Notes: generated by a model from the letters alone, not told the origin. A stretch of DNA of 64,000 nt from Comamonas granuli NBRC 101663 (GCF_000739995.1 NZ_BBJX01000004.1:248001-312000), one strand, 5' to 3'. Positions 29,713 to 37,966 are shown, counted from the stretch's first letter. A program made the numbers and translations.

Positions 29713-30611
29713 TCGACGACTTCAAGGGCAAGACCGCGGTGCTGACGGGCGCGGGCTCGGGTTTCGGGCTGGAGTGCGCGCGCATCGGCGCGCGCCTGGG
29801 CATGAACCTGGTGCTGGTGGACGTGCAGCAGGACGCGCTGGACGCCGCCGCCGCCGAGGCGCAGGCCGCGGGCAGCGCGGTGCTGGCGCGGCGCGTCGAT
29901 GTCTCCAGCGCGGCGCAGATGGAGCAACTGGCCCAGGACGTGGCCCAGCGCTTTGGCGCGCCGCACCTGGTGTTCAACAACGCGGGCGTGGGCTCGGGCG
30001 GCCTGGTCTGGGAAAACAGCGTGCGCGACTGGGAGTGGGTGCTGGGCGTGAACCTGTGGGGCGTGATCCACGGCGTGCGCCTGTTCACCCCCCTGATGCT
30101 GGCCGCCGCCCAGGCCGATCCGTCCTGGCGCGGCCACATCGTCAACACCGCCAGCATGGCGGGCCTGCTCACGCCGCCCAACATGGGCGTGTACAACGTG
30201 ACCAAGCACGCCGTGGTCAGCCTGTCGGAGACGCTGTACCAGGACCTGCGCCTGGTGAGCGACCAGATCGGCGCCAGCGTGCTGTGCCCGTACTTCGTGC
30301 CCACGGGCATCAGCCACAGCGAGCGCAACCGCCCGTCCAGCATGGCCGACGAGAAGCCCACCAAGAGCCAGCTCATCGGCCAGGCCATGACGGACAAGGC
30401 CGTCACCAGCGGCAAGGTGACGGCGGCCGAGGTGGCGCAGAAGGTGTTCGACGCCGTCGCGGCAGACCAGTTCTACATCTTCAGCCACCCCAAGGCGCTG
30501 GGCAATGTGCAAAGCCGCATGGAGAGCATCCTGCGCGCCGAGAACCCGGCCGACCCCTTCCTCGAGCGCCCCGAGGTGGGCGCGCAACTGCGCGCGGCAC
30601 TGCGCAGCTAA
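29709..30611 (+). CDS. SDR family oxidoreductase
   Basis: A 300-residue short-chain dehydrogenase with TGAGSGFG (cofactor loop), NNAG, and YNVTKHA (active site). Its sequence suits the group with longer C-termini that act on bulky alcohols or ketones. ATG overlaps the GST stop by 4 bases. Its TAA overlaps the TAG of the convergent Sel1-like gene by two bases, so the genes end inside each other. Confidence 0.92.
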   Translation: MIDDFKGKTAVLTGAGSGFGLECARIGARLGMNLVLVDVQQDALDAAAAEAQAAGSAVLARRVDVSSAAQMEQLAQDVAQRFGAPHLVFNNAGVGSGGLVWENSVRDWEWVLGVNLWGVIHGVRLFTPLMLAAAQADPSWRGHIVNTASMAGLLTPPNMGVYNVTKHAVVSLSETLYQDLRLVSDQIGASVLCPYFVPTGISHSERNRPSSMADEKPTKSQLIGQAMTDKAVTSGKVTAAEVAQKVFDAVAADQFYIFSHPKALGNVQSRMESILRAENPADPFLERPEVGAQLRAALRS

Positions 30612-31867
30612 TCCCTGCCCGCAGCGCGCCAGCGCGCGGGCAGCAGGTCGTACAGCGGCGTGGGGTCGCGCACATAGAGCTGCGGGCTCACCGCGGGCAG
30701 CGTGGGCAGCGGCGCGACCAGGGCCTTGCTGCCGTCCTCGCGTTCCACGTCCAGGGCGGCCAGTTGCTGCATCCAGGCGATGTCCACGCCCCCTGCCGGG
30801 CCGGGGTGGGCGTAGATCAGGCCCAGCATGTGCTGCGCGGGCCGGCTGCCCGCGGCCGCGGCGACCTGGTAGAGCCGGATGGCCTCGGCGTAGTTGGCGG
30901 GCACGCCGTCGCCCCGGTGGTAGCGGCGCGCAAGCAGGAACCAGTCCTGCGCCGTGCGCGCCGCGGGCGGGCGGCGCTCGCTGTCCATGCTTTGCAGGCG
31001 CTCGGCAAGCCGCTGGGCATTGACCGCGGCGGCGGGCGAGCGCGCCTGCGCACGGCGAAACAGCTCCAGCGCCTCGGGCAGGCGCCCCTGCGACACGCTT
31101 TCCAGCCCGAGTTCGACCAGGGCCTGCGCATCCCCAGCCTGGGCGGCGCGCGCGAGCAAGGCATGGGCTGGCAGGCCCGGGGCGGCGGGGGAAGCACCCG
31201 GGGGCTGCGGCTGGGCGATCTGCAGAGGTGTCTGGCGCGCCTGCACCAGCCATTCCAGGTAGAGCGCGCGCCCGGCATCGGCGCTGCGCAACTGCGCGAT
31301 GAAGGGGCGTGCTGCCGCCGGGTTGGGCGGCGGGGTGCAGCCGTCGATGCGGCACCAGGCAAGCCCGGCGGGGGCCAGGGGCTCGCCCAGCGCACGGGCG
31401 CGCTCAAACCATTGTTCGGCCTGGGGCGCATCCACCGGGCCGCCCCTGCCGTGCAGGGCCAGCAGGCCCAGCGTCCAGGCGGCGCGGGCTGCCTGGCGCT
31501 CGCTGGCGCTGCCGCGCTTGCCCGGGCGGCTGGCGCTGGCGCGCAACTGGGCGATGTCCCTGGCCAGGGTCGGATCCTGCTCCGGCAGCACCGACAGGGG
31601 TTCGGGCTGCAATGCGCCGGCGGGTTCGAGCGCGGGTGCCGGACCGGCGCCGGGGGCTTGCAGCGGCTCGGGCCGGGGCAGCTCCAGGGGTGGCAGGGCA
31701 GGCGGGCGCGGCGGGGGCATTTCCAGCCGCGGCATTTCCTGCGCGGCGGCACGGGCGGGCGTGGCGCCGGGCGCCCAGGCCAGCAGCAGCCCACAGCAGG
31801 CCGCTAGCCAGGCTGCGGTGGCGCCGCGTGCGCAGGCCGGCGCGGGGACGGCAAAAGGGCAGGGCAT
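30608..31867 (-). CDS. Secreted Sel1/TPR-like repeat protein of the amyloid-like locus
   Basis: A 419-residue exported protein. Residues of about 1-41 are a signal peptide (cleavage near PARAAA), followed by a Pro-rich linker of about 60 residues. Helical repeats of Sel1/TPR type cover about 110-400; clearest are LGLLALHGRGGPVDAPQAE and ARRYHRGDGVPANYAEAIRLY. ATG at 31867 follows aaggaaaag. It is the last gene of the leftward set containing the CsgG-like protein, so a periplasmic chaperone or scaffold for export is plausible. No exact family recognised. Confidence 0.8.
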   Translation of the reverse strand: MPCPFAVPAPACARGATAAWLAACCGLLLAWAPGATPARAAAQEMPRLEMPPPRPPALPPLELPRPEPLQAPGAGPAPALEPAGALQPEPLSVLPEQDPTLARDIAQLRASASRPGKRGSASERQAARAAWTLGLLALHGRGGPVDAPQAEQWFERARALGEPLAPAGLAWCRIDGCTPPPNPAAARPFIAQLRSADAGRALYLEWLVQARQTPLQIAQPQPPGASPAAPGLPAHALLARAAQAGDAQALVELGLESVSQGRLPEALELFRRAQARSPAAAVNAQRLAERLQSMDSERRPPAARTAQDWFLLARRYHRGDGVPANYAEAIRLYQVAAAAGSRPAQHMLGLIYAHPGPAGGVDIAWMQQLAALDVEREDGSKALVAPLPTLPAVSPQLYVRDPTPLYDLLPARWRAAGRD

Positions 31868-31978
31868 GGGCTTTTCCTTCGGTGCGGTGGCGCGGTGCAA
31901 GGGGGCGCCCTGCCGCCCCGCGCCGCATGCCGAGCGGGGGCGTGGCAGGGCATGCGGTTGGGAGCGGCAGGGACGCCG

Positions 31979-33712
31979 TCATCGCGTCTTGGCCGGAGTG
32001 GCGGGAGCGGCTGCGGGAGCAGGAGCGGCGGGCGGCGGTGCGCGCTTGGCCACGACCTGCCAGTGGACGCTGCCGCGCGCAAAGCCCTGGGGCCCCAGGC
32101 CCTGGCTGAATCCCTGGGCCACGTCGTCGAGCGAGCGGTAGCCCTGGAGCTGGGTGAGGGCGGCGCCCTGCAGCGGTGCGGGCAGGCGGGTGTACGGGTC
32201 GGTCTCGCTGGCGAAGCAGCCGACCTGCTCCGTGCCGGGCTTGCCGGTGTCGAGGATGAATGCCGGGTTGGGCGTCATCCAGTCAGGAATGCGCACGGCG
32301 AGGTGGGCCGACACCAGGGCCTTGGGGTTGACGGAGTTGGGCAGCAGGCGCATCACATTGCCCTGTGCGTCCTGGAAGTAGCAGTACAGGTAGGACGTGC
32401 GCGAGACGGTGGCGGAGAGGAACACCTGGTCGCCCTCCTCGAAGGCCGGGCGCTCGCCCGCGGGCAGGGGGTTCTCGATCTGCAGCTCGACGCGCGTGGT
32501 GCTGTCCGCTGCCGCCACGGCCGGCAGGGGCGCGGCGCCCGGGGGCGTGGTTCCCGGGGCGTCGAGCTGCTGGCTGTTCCAGCCCACGCGCGAGAGCGTG
32601 CCCGAGGGCGAGAGCGTGACGAAGTTGCGCAGCGCGCGCTCGTAGGTGGTGAAGTCCAGCACGCCCGAGACGACGATGCCGCGGTCGGCCTGGAAGCGCG
32701 CCAGCGCAGTGCGCAGCTCCGGGCTTTCGGTGCTCAGGGCCTCGGTGTCGGGCGGCAGGTAGCCCTGGCGGGCCAGCGCGCTTTGCACCAGGCGCATCTG
32801 CCCCTCGGGGCCGCTTTCGTCGTACCACTCGCGCATCTGGCGCTGGAAGTCGGGGTGCGTCTGGTCCAGGGTCAGGCACTGCCAGTAGGGCACGCGCGCC
32901 CACTTGCCCACGAGCTCGATGGTGCCCAGGTCGATCAGCGTGCGCATGGCGCCGCCTGCGCCCTGGGTGTAGTCCCGCCCGACGTTGAACTTGACGCCGT
33001 AGCTGCCGATGCGCCCGGCCACGTCCAGCCCCTGGCCCGCGCCGCCGATGATGACCTCGTTGGCCGAGTCCAGCCCCGGGATCAGCGTGCGCGTGCGAAA
33101 GTCTCCCAGGTGCAGCTCCAGCCCGATGACGGTGGCATTGCGGCTGGCGCTGTAGCCCGTGTCGAGGCGGCTCGCGGAGGTGCCCACGTCGAAGCGGCTG
33201 CCGATGACGTTCTGGTCCACATACGCAACGGCGCCCGAGAAGTACAGCGCCGGGCGCTGCAACTGCATCTGGTTGTTGTTGAGCAGGATGGTGGTGAGGT
33301 TTTGCACCGTGTCCTGGCGCGCGATGTCCACCTCGTAATCCACGAAGCGGAAGGCGTTGGACAGGCGCGACATCTGCGACAGCGCGGTGACGATCATGTC
33401 CTTGGAGGCGACCGGCACGCGGCTGGAGTAGTCGGGGATCTGCTTGCTCGTGATCAGCGTGGGCGGCAGTTGCGCCTCGCGCAGCATGTGGTCCATGCAC
33501 ATCAGCGAGTCGGAAAAGCTGGAGATGGAGCGTGTGGGACGCACCACGGGGCGGTCCGACTGCGTGGCATAGGACTGGAATTTCGCGTCCTTGCGCACGT
33601 CCATGGGCGTGCTGCAGCCCTGCAGGGCGAGCAGGCCCGCCAGGCCCAGCCCGGCGCACAGCCTGCGCGCCGGGTGGGCGAGCAGGCGCTGGAATACGGC
33701 AGTGTGTGTCAT
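31979..33712 (-). CDS. CsgG/HfaB-like outer-membrane lipoprotein fused to peptidoglycan-binding and DUF4384-like domains
   Basis: A 577-residue lipoprotein. The signal ends ALQGC, with Cys33 as lipidated residue. Residues of about 44-281 resemble CsgG/HfaB curli-type export pores (a strand-rich stretch with YFSGAVAYVDQNV, closing GKWARVPYWQCL). Residues of about 302-366 look like a PG_binding_1 domain (RLVQSALARQGYLP, then ALARFQADRGI). Residues of about 406-505 match DUF4384 (FEEGDQVFLSATVSR, NVMRLLPNS). E. coli CsgG is about 277 residues, so this protein is about twice as long. It should form the outer-membrane export channel and hold it to the wall. Confidence 0.8.
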   Translation of the reverse strand: MTHTAVFQRLLAHPARRLCAGLGLAGLLALQGCSTPMDVRKDAKFQSYATQSDRPVVRPTRSISSFSDSLMCMDHMLREAQLPPTLITSKQIPDYSSRVPVASKDMIVTALSQMSRLSNAFRFVDYEVDIARQDTVQNLTTILLNNNQMQLQRPALYFSGAVAYVDQNVIGSRFDVGTSASRLDTGYSASRNATVIGLELHLGDFRTRTLIPGLDSANEVIIGGAGQGLDVAGRIGSYGVKFNVGRDYTQGAGGAMRTLIDLGTIELVGKWARVPYWQCLTLDQTHPDFQRQMREWYDESGPEGQMRLVQSALARQGYLPPDTEALSTESPELRTALARFQADRGIVVSGVLDFTTYERALRNFVTLSPSGTLSRVGWNSQQLDAPGTTPPGAAPLPAVAAADSTTRVELQIENPLPAGERPAFEEGDQVFLSATVSRTSYLYCYFQDAQGNVMRLLPNSVNPKALVSAHLAVRIPDWMTPNPAFILDTGKPGTEQVGCFASETDPYTRLPAPLQGAALTQLQGYRSLDDVAQGFSQGLGPQGFARGSVHWQVVAKRAPPPAAPAPAAAPATPAKTR

Positions 33713-33802
33713 GGTGTGCCCCCTTGGTCCCTTCGTGTCGTGGCTCTGTGTCTCAGGGCCCTGTGCTGGCGCGTGCCGGGCGCCGGCCCGTGTGCAGTGG
33801 TG

Positions 33803-34213
33803 CTAGTTGCAGACGTTCACGAGATCGCCGCGCAGCACGACGATCTGCTCCTTGGGCGAGCCGGCGGGCGTGGTGGCGGCCGTGGTGCTGCCTATGGTTT
33901 GCGTGCAGGTGGTCTTGAATCCGTCCGAGGTGGCGGTCGAGACGACGTCCTTGTTCGTCAGGATGTCACCGGGATCGCCCGAGAATGCCTTGGCCTCGTA
34001 GCGGGCGACGCGGGCCTTTTGCCACGCGGGCATGTCTGCCGGCGGGCTGATGTAGCCCGAGCGCGGTGCGGCGCCGTTGGGCAGCATCTGAATGGAGATC
34101 TTGCGGTCGAGGACCACCGGGTCCTCGCCAGGCGCGTTCTGCGCAAGGGCCCCCTGCAGGCAGGCCAATGCGCCCAGCGCGGTGCAGATCCAGGTTCGTG
34201 TGCGTGTGAGCAT
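33803..34213 (-). CDS. Small secreted protein of the amyloid-like locus
   Basis: A 136-residue protein with a signal peptide (residues 1-24, ending ALAQ) and two cysteines in the mature part, Cys103 and Cys135, that could form a disulfide. I do not recognise a family. ATG at 34213 follows an excellent ribosome site (aaggagg). Its position between the repeat protein and the CsgG-like pore, and its size, suggest an accessory part analogous to CsgE, CsgF or HfaD, but no sequence similarity was seen. Confidence 0.72.
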   Translation of the reverse strand: MLTRTRTWICTALGALACLQGALAQNAPGEDPVVLDRKISIQMLPNGAAPRSGYISPPADMPAWQKARVARYEAKAFSGDPGDILTNKDVVSTATSDGFKTTCTQTIGSTTAATTPAGSPKEQIVVLRGDLVNVCN

Positions 34214-34288
34214 GGCGAGACCTCCTTGATCCATGGGGAGCCGAAGCCCGGCCGCCAGGCGGCTGCAGGCTCCGGCACGGCGAGCCCA

Positions 34289-35008
34289 TCACCAGTGCGG
34301 GCGCTGGCAGCGTCCGTCGGCGCAGGGGTCGCGCGGTTCGTTGCAGGCATCGTTGGAGGCGATGTTCTGCGCGGCATGGCTGTTGGCGCCCAGAGCCTGG
34401 TTGGTCACCGTGGCATTGGTCAGGTAGGTGGCCTGCGAGGAATAGCCCGAGATCGTCACGTCGCCAAAATTCGACGAGAGATTCTGGGTTGCCAGTGCAT
34501 TGCTGCCATTGGCCAGGTTGGACACGCTGCTGTTGGTGGAGCCCACGTACTGGTTGGAATAGCCGGAGATCATGACCTTGCCGTTGTTGCTGGCCAGGTT
34601 CTGCAGGGCGTCGGCGTTGCCACCCATGGCCTTGTTTTCCACGTTGGTGTTGGTCAGGGCGCTGGTCTGGTAGGACTGGCCACGCGTATCGACGGTCACC
34701 TCGCCGGCGTTCGACGAGATGTTCTGGTTGGCAAAATCATCGCGGTTCACGGCTTCATTCCTGATGCTGCCGCCCACGGTGGTGGCCGACTGCTCGGAGT
34801 AGCCCTTGATCAAGATCTTGCCGGAGTTGCTGGCCACGTTCTGCAGCGCGTCGTTGTTCTCGTGCGAGGTGTTGGCCACCACGGTGCCGGAGATCGAGGC
34901 CATCTGCTTGGAGGTGCCGCTGATGGTGATGGATGCCGGACTCGTCGGCTGGGCTGCCATGGCAGCGGCGGCGATGGTGCTGAGAGCGAAAAGTGCAAGG
35001 GATTTCAT
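34289..35008 (-). CDS. Secreted repeat protein, candidate functional amyloid subunit
   Basis: A 239-residue protein with a signal peptide (about 1-19) and five tandem repeats of about 39 residues. The repeat reads roughly V-x-I-S-G-Y-S-x-Q, a short variable part, T-N-x-x-V-x-N-x-A-x-G-x-N-A, then A-x-Q-N-(L/I)-A-S-N-x-G. The Gln-Asn pairs fall at 56, 95, 136, 175 and 214, so the spacing is 39, 41, 39 and 39. Regular Asn, Gln and Gly resemble curlin repeats. The tail after residue 220 has three cysteines (222, 229, 234). Codons and composition are less GC-rich than neighbours. ATG follows gaagga. Confidence 0.82.
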   Translation of the reverse strand: MKSLALFALSTIAAAAMAAQPTSPASITISGTSKQMASISGTVVANTSHENNDALQNVASNSGKILIKGYSEQSATTVGGSIRNEAVNRDDFANQNISSNAGEVTVDTRGQSYQTSALTNTNVENKAMGGNADALQNLASNNGKVMISGYSNQYVGSTNSSVSNLANGSNALATQNLSSNFGDVTISGYSSQATYLTNATVTNQALGANSHAAQNIASNDACNEPRDPCADGRCQRPHW

Positions 35009-35406
35009 GGCGATTCCTTCAATGGTGAAGATCAAGGTCTGGCCGCATGCCGCCGGGGCGGCACGGGGCCCATCCGACGCCGCCGCAGGTGCCCTCACTG
35101 GCAGGACGTTCCATGCGGTTTCGTCTGGGAGTCAGTGTCGGCGCGGCGCGGACCCGCGCCAATGGCCTGTATGCGCTACCTCATGCATGCCTGCGGCGGG
35201 ACCGTGCAGGCCCGTGCGCCGGGGTCTGTGCGCACGGTTTGCCTGTGGCGCGTGGGTGGAATGGGCGTGCAGATTGGCCCCGCCAGAACGCGGTAGTTAC
35301 CGAATGCGAGCGATGTAACGTTTGATGTTTTGCGCTGTATCGCGTAGCAAAGGGGGGCAATTTCTTGTAACGTGGAACCAGACAGGTGGTTTTCGGAGAT
35401 AGCGCG
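35009..35406. promoter_or_regulatory. Divergent promoter region of amyloid-like and two-component genes
   Basis: This 398-bp gap separates the repeat-protein gene from the response regulator. It holds two exact direct copies of tgtaacgt (35314-35321 and 35366-35373), 52 bp apart, about five helical turns. A palindrome, ggtagttacc, lies at 35292-35301. The part next to the regulator is clearly lower in GC. These are candidate binding sites for the response regulator; no -10/-35 pair is convincing. No gene is seen in it. Confidence 0.5.
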
Positions 35407-36186
35407 ATGTCGATACCGCACACAGGGGCGCCAGACGCAGGCCCATTAGGTTCGAGCGAGGAAGGGCACATCGGAGCCTTTGCCTCGTACAGCAATCCAC
35501 CGTCCATCTGGCCGGACTTCCTCGTGGGGCAAGCGCAGGCCCCGGTGCGGGTGCTGGTGGTCGATGACGATGCCCACATGCGCACGGTCATCGCCCAGGA
35601 GCTGATGGCCGACCCGCGCACCCTGCTGGTGGCGCAGGCCGGCTCGCTGCGCGAAGCCCGGCGCCTGCTGCGCCAGCAGGAGGTGGATGTCCTGCTCGTG
35701 GACCTGAACCTGTGCGATGGCTCGGGCCTGGAGCTCATCCGCTACGCCAAGACCGTGCGGCCCAGCGTCGAGATCATCGTCATCTCCGTCATGGACACGG
35801 AGCAGGAGGCGATCCGCGCCTTCGAGCTCGGCGCCACCGGCTACCTGGTGAAGAACTCCTGGTTCGGCAACTTTGCGCAGGCCGTGCTGCAGGTGGCCAA
35901 TGGCGGGGCGTCCATCACGCCCGGCCTGGCGCGGCGCCTGCTGCATTCCTTCGACCGCGTGCGCACAGACGGCGGCGCGCGCGGCATGGAGGGCGAAAAG
36001 CTCTCTGACCGCGAGAAGGAAGTGCTGCGCATGGTGGCCAATGGCTACGTCAGCGCCGAGATCGGCCAGCGCCTGGCCATCAGCAGCATGACGGTCAACA
36101 CCCACATCCGGAACATCTACCGCAAGCTGCACGTCCGCACCCGCGCCCAGGCCGTGAGCTTCGCCTCGCTGTGGGGTTTGCTGTAG
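35407..36186 (+). CDS. NarL/FixJ family response regulator
   Basis: A 259-residue regulator. A 45-residue N-terminal extension precedes the receiver domain (acidic residues in VVDDDAH, phospho-acceptor Asp99 in LLVDLNL, Ser in VISV, Lys in YLVKN). A LuxR-type helix-turn-helix lies near 195-255 (LSDREKEVLRMVANGY, TVNTHIRNIYRKL). ATG at 35407 follows cggag; a GTG at 35386 is less likely. It is divergent from the repeat-protein operon, which is the obvious target, and is followed after 10 bp by its kinase. Confidence 0.93.
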   Translation: MSIPHTGAPDAGPLGSSEEGHIGAFASYSNPPSIWPDFLVGQAQAPVRVLVVDDDAHMRTVIAQELMADPRTLLVAQAGSLREARRLLRQQEVDVLLVDLNLCDGSGLELIRYAKTVRPSVEIIVISVMDTEQEAIRAFELGATGYLVKNSWFGNFAQAVLQVANGGASITPGLARRLLHSFDRVRTDGGARGMEGEKLSDREKEVLRMVANGYVSAEIGQRLAISSMTVNTHIRNIYRKLHVRTRAQAVSFASLWGLL

Positions 36187-36196
36187 CGGCTGCGCC

Positions 36197-37162
36197 ATGG
36201 CCCCGGTGCATGTGCTCAAGCGCCGCCTGTGGCTTGCCGGGCTGGTGTGCTGCCTGCTGATCGTGCTGGAGCTGTGGCTGGACCGGCCGTCCCCGGTGGG
36301 CGGTCTGGTGCCTGCCCCGGCAGCCTGGCTGCTGCGGCTGGAGGTCAAGACCCTGCTGTCCCTGATCCTGCTGGGCATGGTGCTCTACGGTCTGTGGTAC
36401 GTGTACCGGCAGCAGGTGTTCATCGATCAGGCGCTGGAGGAAGAGCGCCGCCGCATTGCCCTGGAGCTGCATGACGGCGTGGGCTTTCAGCTCGTGCAGG
36501 CCCTGGCGCAGTTCAAGGGTCCGGAGGATGACGTGCGGGACATGCGCCTGGCCCTTGAGCAGGCCCTGATCGAGCTGCACGCCGCGGTGGACCTCATGCA
36601 GCCCGAGTCCTTCAACCTAATCGAACGTATGGCCGTGCTGCGCTACCGCATCCAGCCGACCTTCGAGCGCCAGGGCATCGAACTGGTCTGGCGCGTGGCA
36701 GGTGATCTCGATACCTCGTGGCTGCCGCCGCAAAGCACGGTGCACGTGCTCAAGATCGTGCAGGAGGCGCTGGGTAATGTGCTGCGCCATGCCCAGGCCA
36801 GCCGCGTGGAGGTGCTGTTGCACCCTTTGCCCGGTCCCTGCGGATTGCTGCTGGACGTGCGCGACAACGGGCGCGGCACCGGCACGGTCCCGGCGAACGC
36901 GGCGGCGGGCCATGGTCTGATGGGTATGCGCAGGCGCGCCCAATGGCTGGGGGGTACGCTGCAAATCATCAGCCGACCGGCCGTGCAGGGCACCTGTATC
37001 CGCCTGGCCGTCACGCGCCAGGGCTTGCCCGAGCTGCGGCGCAAACTCCTTCCGCTGCCTGCGGCCATGCGCGCGGTGTCGCCCCGCAGGGCGGCGCAGG
37101 GGCTGCGCGCCATCCGGTCGCGGGCGCGCTCCTGGCCTACCCGGCCGCCCGCCGCGGGGTGA
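36197..37162 (+). CDS. Sensor histidine kinase, NarX/DegS-type (HisKA_3)
   Basis: A 321-residue inner-membrane kinase. Two hydrophobic helices (about 11-28 and 52-70) bracket a periplasmic loop of only some 20 residues, so it may sense within the membrane or depend on a partner. The phospho-acceptor is His92 in RRRIALELHDGVG. The ATPase domain shows EALGNVLRHA, VRDNGRG and GHGLMGMRRRA. A basic tail of about 50 residues follows. It partners the response regulator encoded 10 bp upstream. Confidence 0.92.
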   Translation: MAPVHVLKRRLWLAGLVCCLLIVLELWLDRPSPVGGLVPAPAAWLLRLEVKTLLSLILLGMVLYGLWYVYRQQVFIDQALEEERRRIALELHDGVGFQLVQALAQFKGPEDDVRDMRLALEQALIELHAAVDLMQPESFNLIERMAVLRYRIQPTFERQGIELVWRVAGDLDTSWLPPQSTVHVLKIVQEALGNVLRHAQASRVEVLLHPLPGPCGLLLDVRDNGRGTGTVPANAAAGHGLMGMRRRAQWLGGTLQIISRPAVQGTCIRLAVTRQGLPELRRKLLPLPAAMRAVSPRRAAQGLRAIRSRARSWPTRPPAAG

Positions 37163-37224
37163 ATGCCGCCCTGGCCGGCGGCTCGCAGTGGCGGCTGGAG
37201 TTCACCGGTATACCGCGGGTTTTC

Positions 37225-37285
37225 ATCAAAAAATGGCTGCAGCGCTTATCCATCAAGCGCAAGCAGCTATCAATAAGATAGCAAT
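37225..37285 (+). repeat. Dispersed AAGCGC/AGCTAT repeat, full copy
   Basis: The copy runs from ATCAAAAAATGGCTGCAGCG through GCGCTTATCCATCAAGCGC to AGCAGCTATCAATAAGATAG. The hairpin arms GCGCTT and AAGCGC flank a 7-base loop. It lies between the kinase gene and the convergent DUF1566 gene and ends at that gene's stop codon. Confidence 0.85.
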
Positions 37286-37926
37286 CAAGGGTAGGGGCGT
37301 ATGAGCCGCAGCGGCAGGCGGCTGTCCTTGTGCACGGGGCTGGACTCGCCGCTGCCCATGTCCACGGCCCAGCCCTGGCGCGTGCCGATGCGGCTGGTCA
37401 CGCCGCCCACGCTGCCGTGCTGCACGCTGCCGTAGTCGTACATATTGACGGCGCCGGTGTGGATGCGCGAGGTGCCCGACCAATGCCAGGTGCCGGGCGC
37501 GGCCGGGAACAGCGCCGGGTCCACCCCCGGCGGCGTGGCACGGCGCTGCACCAGGTGGCGCAGCTCCAGCGCGCGCGGCAGGCGCCAGGCCACGCCCTCG
37601 GCTTCGCTGCGCGCACGCGCGGCGGCCAGGGCTTCGGCGCGGTCGAACAGCAGCGGCAGCCCGGCGCAGGTCTTGCCGTTCCAGTGCGTGCCTTCCAGGC
37701 AGCGCGCCCAGGCCACCTTGGCGCGCGCATCCAGCACCAGCGTGCCGTCGGCCGACACCTCCAGGCGCTCCGCGGCGGCGGGTGCGGGGCGGTCGCCGTC
37801 GGCATCGTCCTCGGGTTCGCGCGGCTGGGGCAGGGCCAGGGTGCTGGCCAGCAGCAGCGCGCCGGCCAGCAGCAGATGCCGGGCCCGCCGGGGCGGGGCA
37901 GGGCGCAGGGGAGCGGGTGCGGGCAT
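37285..37926 (-). CDS. Exported DUF1566 (Lcl C-terminal) domain protein
   Basis: A 213-residue protein with a signal sequence (hydrophobic run to about residue 33) and a DUF1566-type domain, marked by the opening VAWARCLEGTHWNGKTCAG, the central WRLPRALELRHLV and the closing WAVDMGSG. Such domains occur in surface and adhesion proteins of many bacteria; the role is unknown. ATG at 37926 has a very good ribosome site (gaggagg). It is divergent from tex. Confidence 0.75.
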   Translation of the reverse strand: MPAPAPLRPAPPRRARHLLLAGALLLASTLALPQPREPEDDADGDRPAPAAAERLEVSADGTLVLDARAKVAWARCLEGTHWNGKTCAGLPLLFDRAEALAAARARSEAEGVAWRLPRALELRHLVQRRATPPGVDPALFPAAPGTWHWSGTSRIHTGAVNMYDYGSVQHGSVGGVTSRIGTRQGWAVDMGSGESSPVHKDSRLPLRLIRPYP

Positions 37927-37944
37927 GGCGGCCTCCTCGGTATG

Positions 37945-37966
37945 CGCGCTGGCAGCTATGGCAAAC
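37945..37966 (+). repeat. Partial copy of dispersed repeat
   Basis: The segment gcgctggcagctatggcaaa matches the right half of the dispersed repeat. It lies in the short gap between the DUF1566 gene and tex. The left hairpin arm is missing. Confidence 0.5.

Noticed and set aside
34289-35008. Idea that the repeat protein is a phage tail fibre or autotransporter passenger
   Set aside because: There is no phage context or beta-barrel domain, and the CsgG-like gene sits in the same operon.
31895-35296. Very long plus-strand open frame (over 1100 codons) through the amyloid-like operon
   Set aside because: It is antisense to genes with signal peptides, lipobox and domain motifs, and its translation is low-complexity (Gly, Ala, Arg, His). 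High GC commonly makes such frames open.
35176-35421. Possible 81-residue gene in the divergent promoter region
   Set aside because: It has no ribosome site or family pattern and would cover the regulator's start and the candidate operators.
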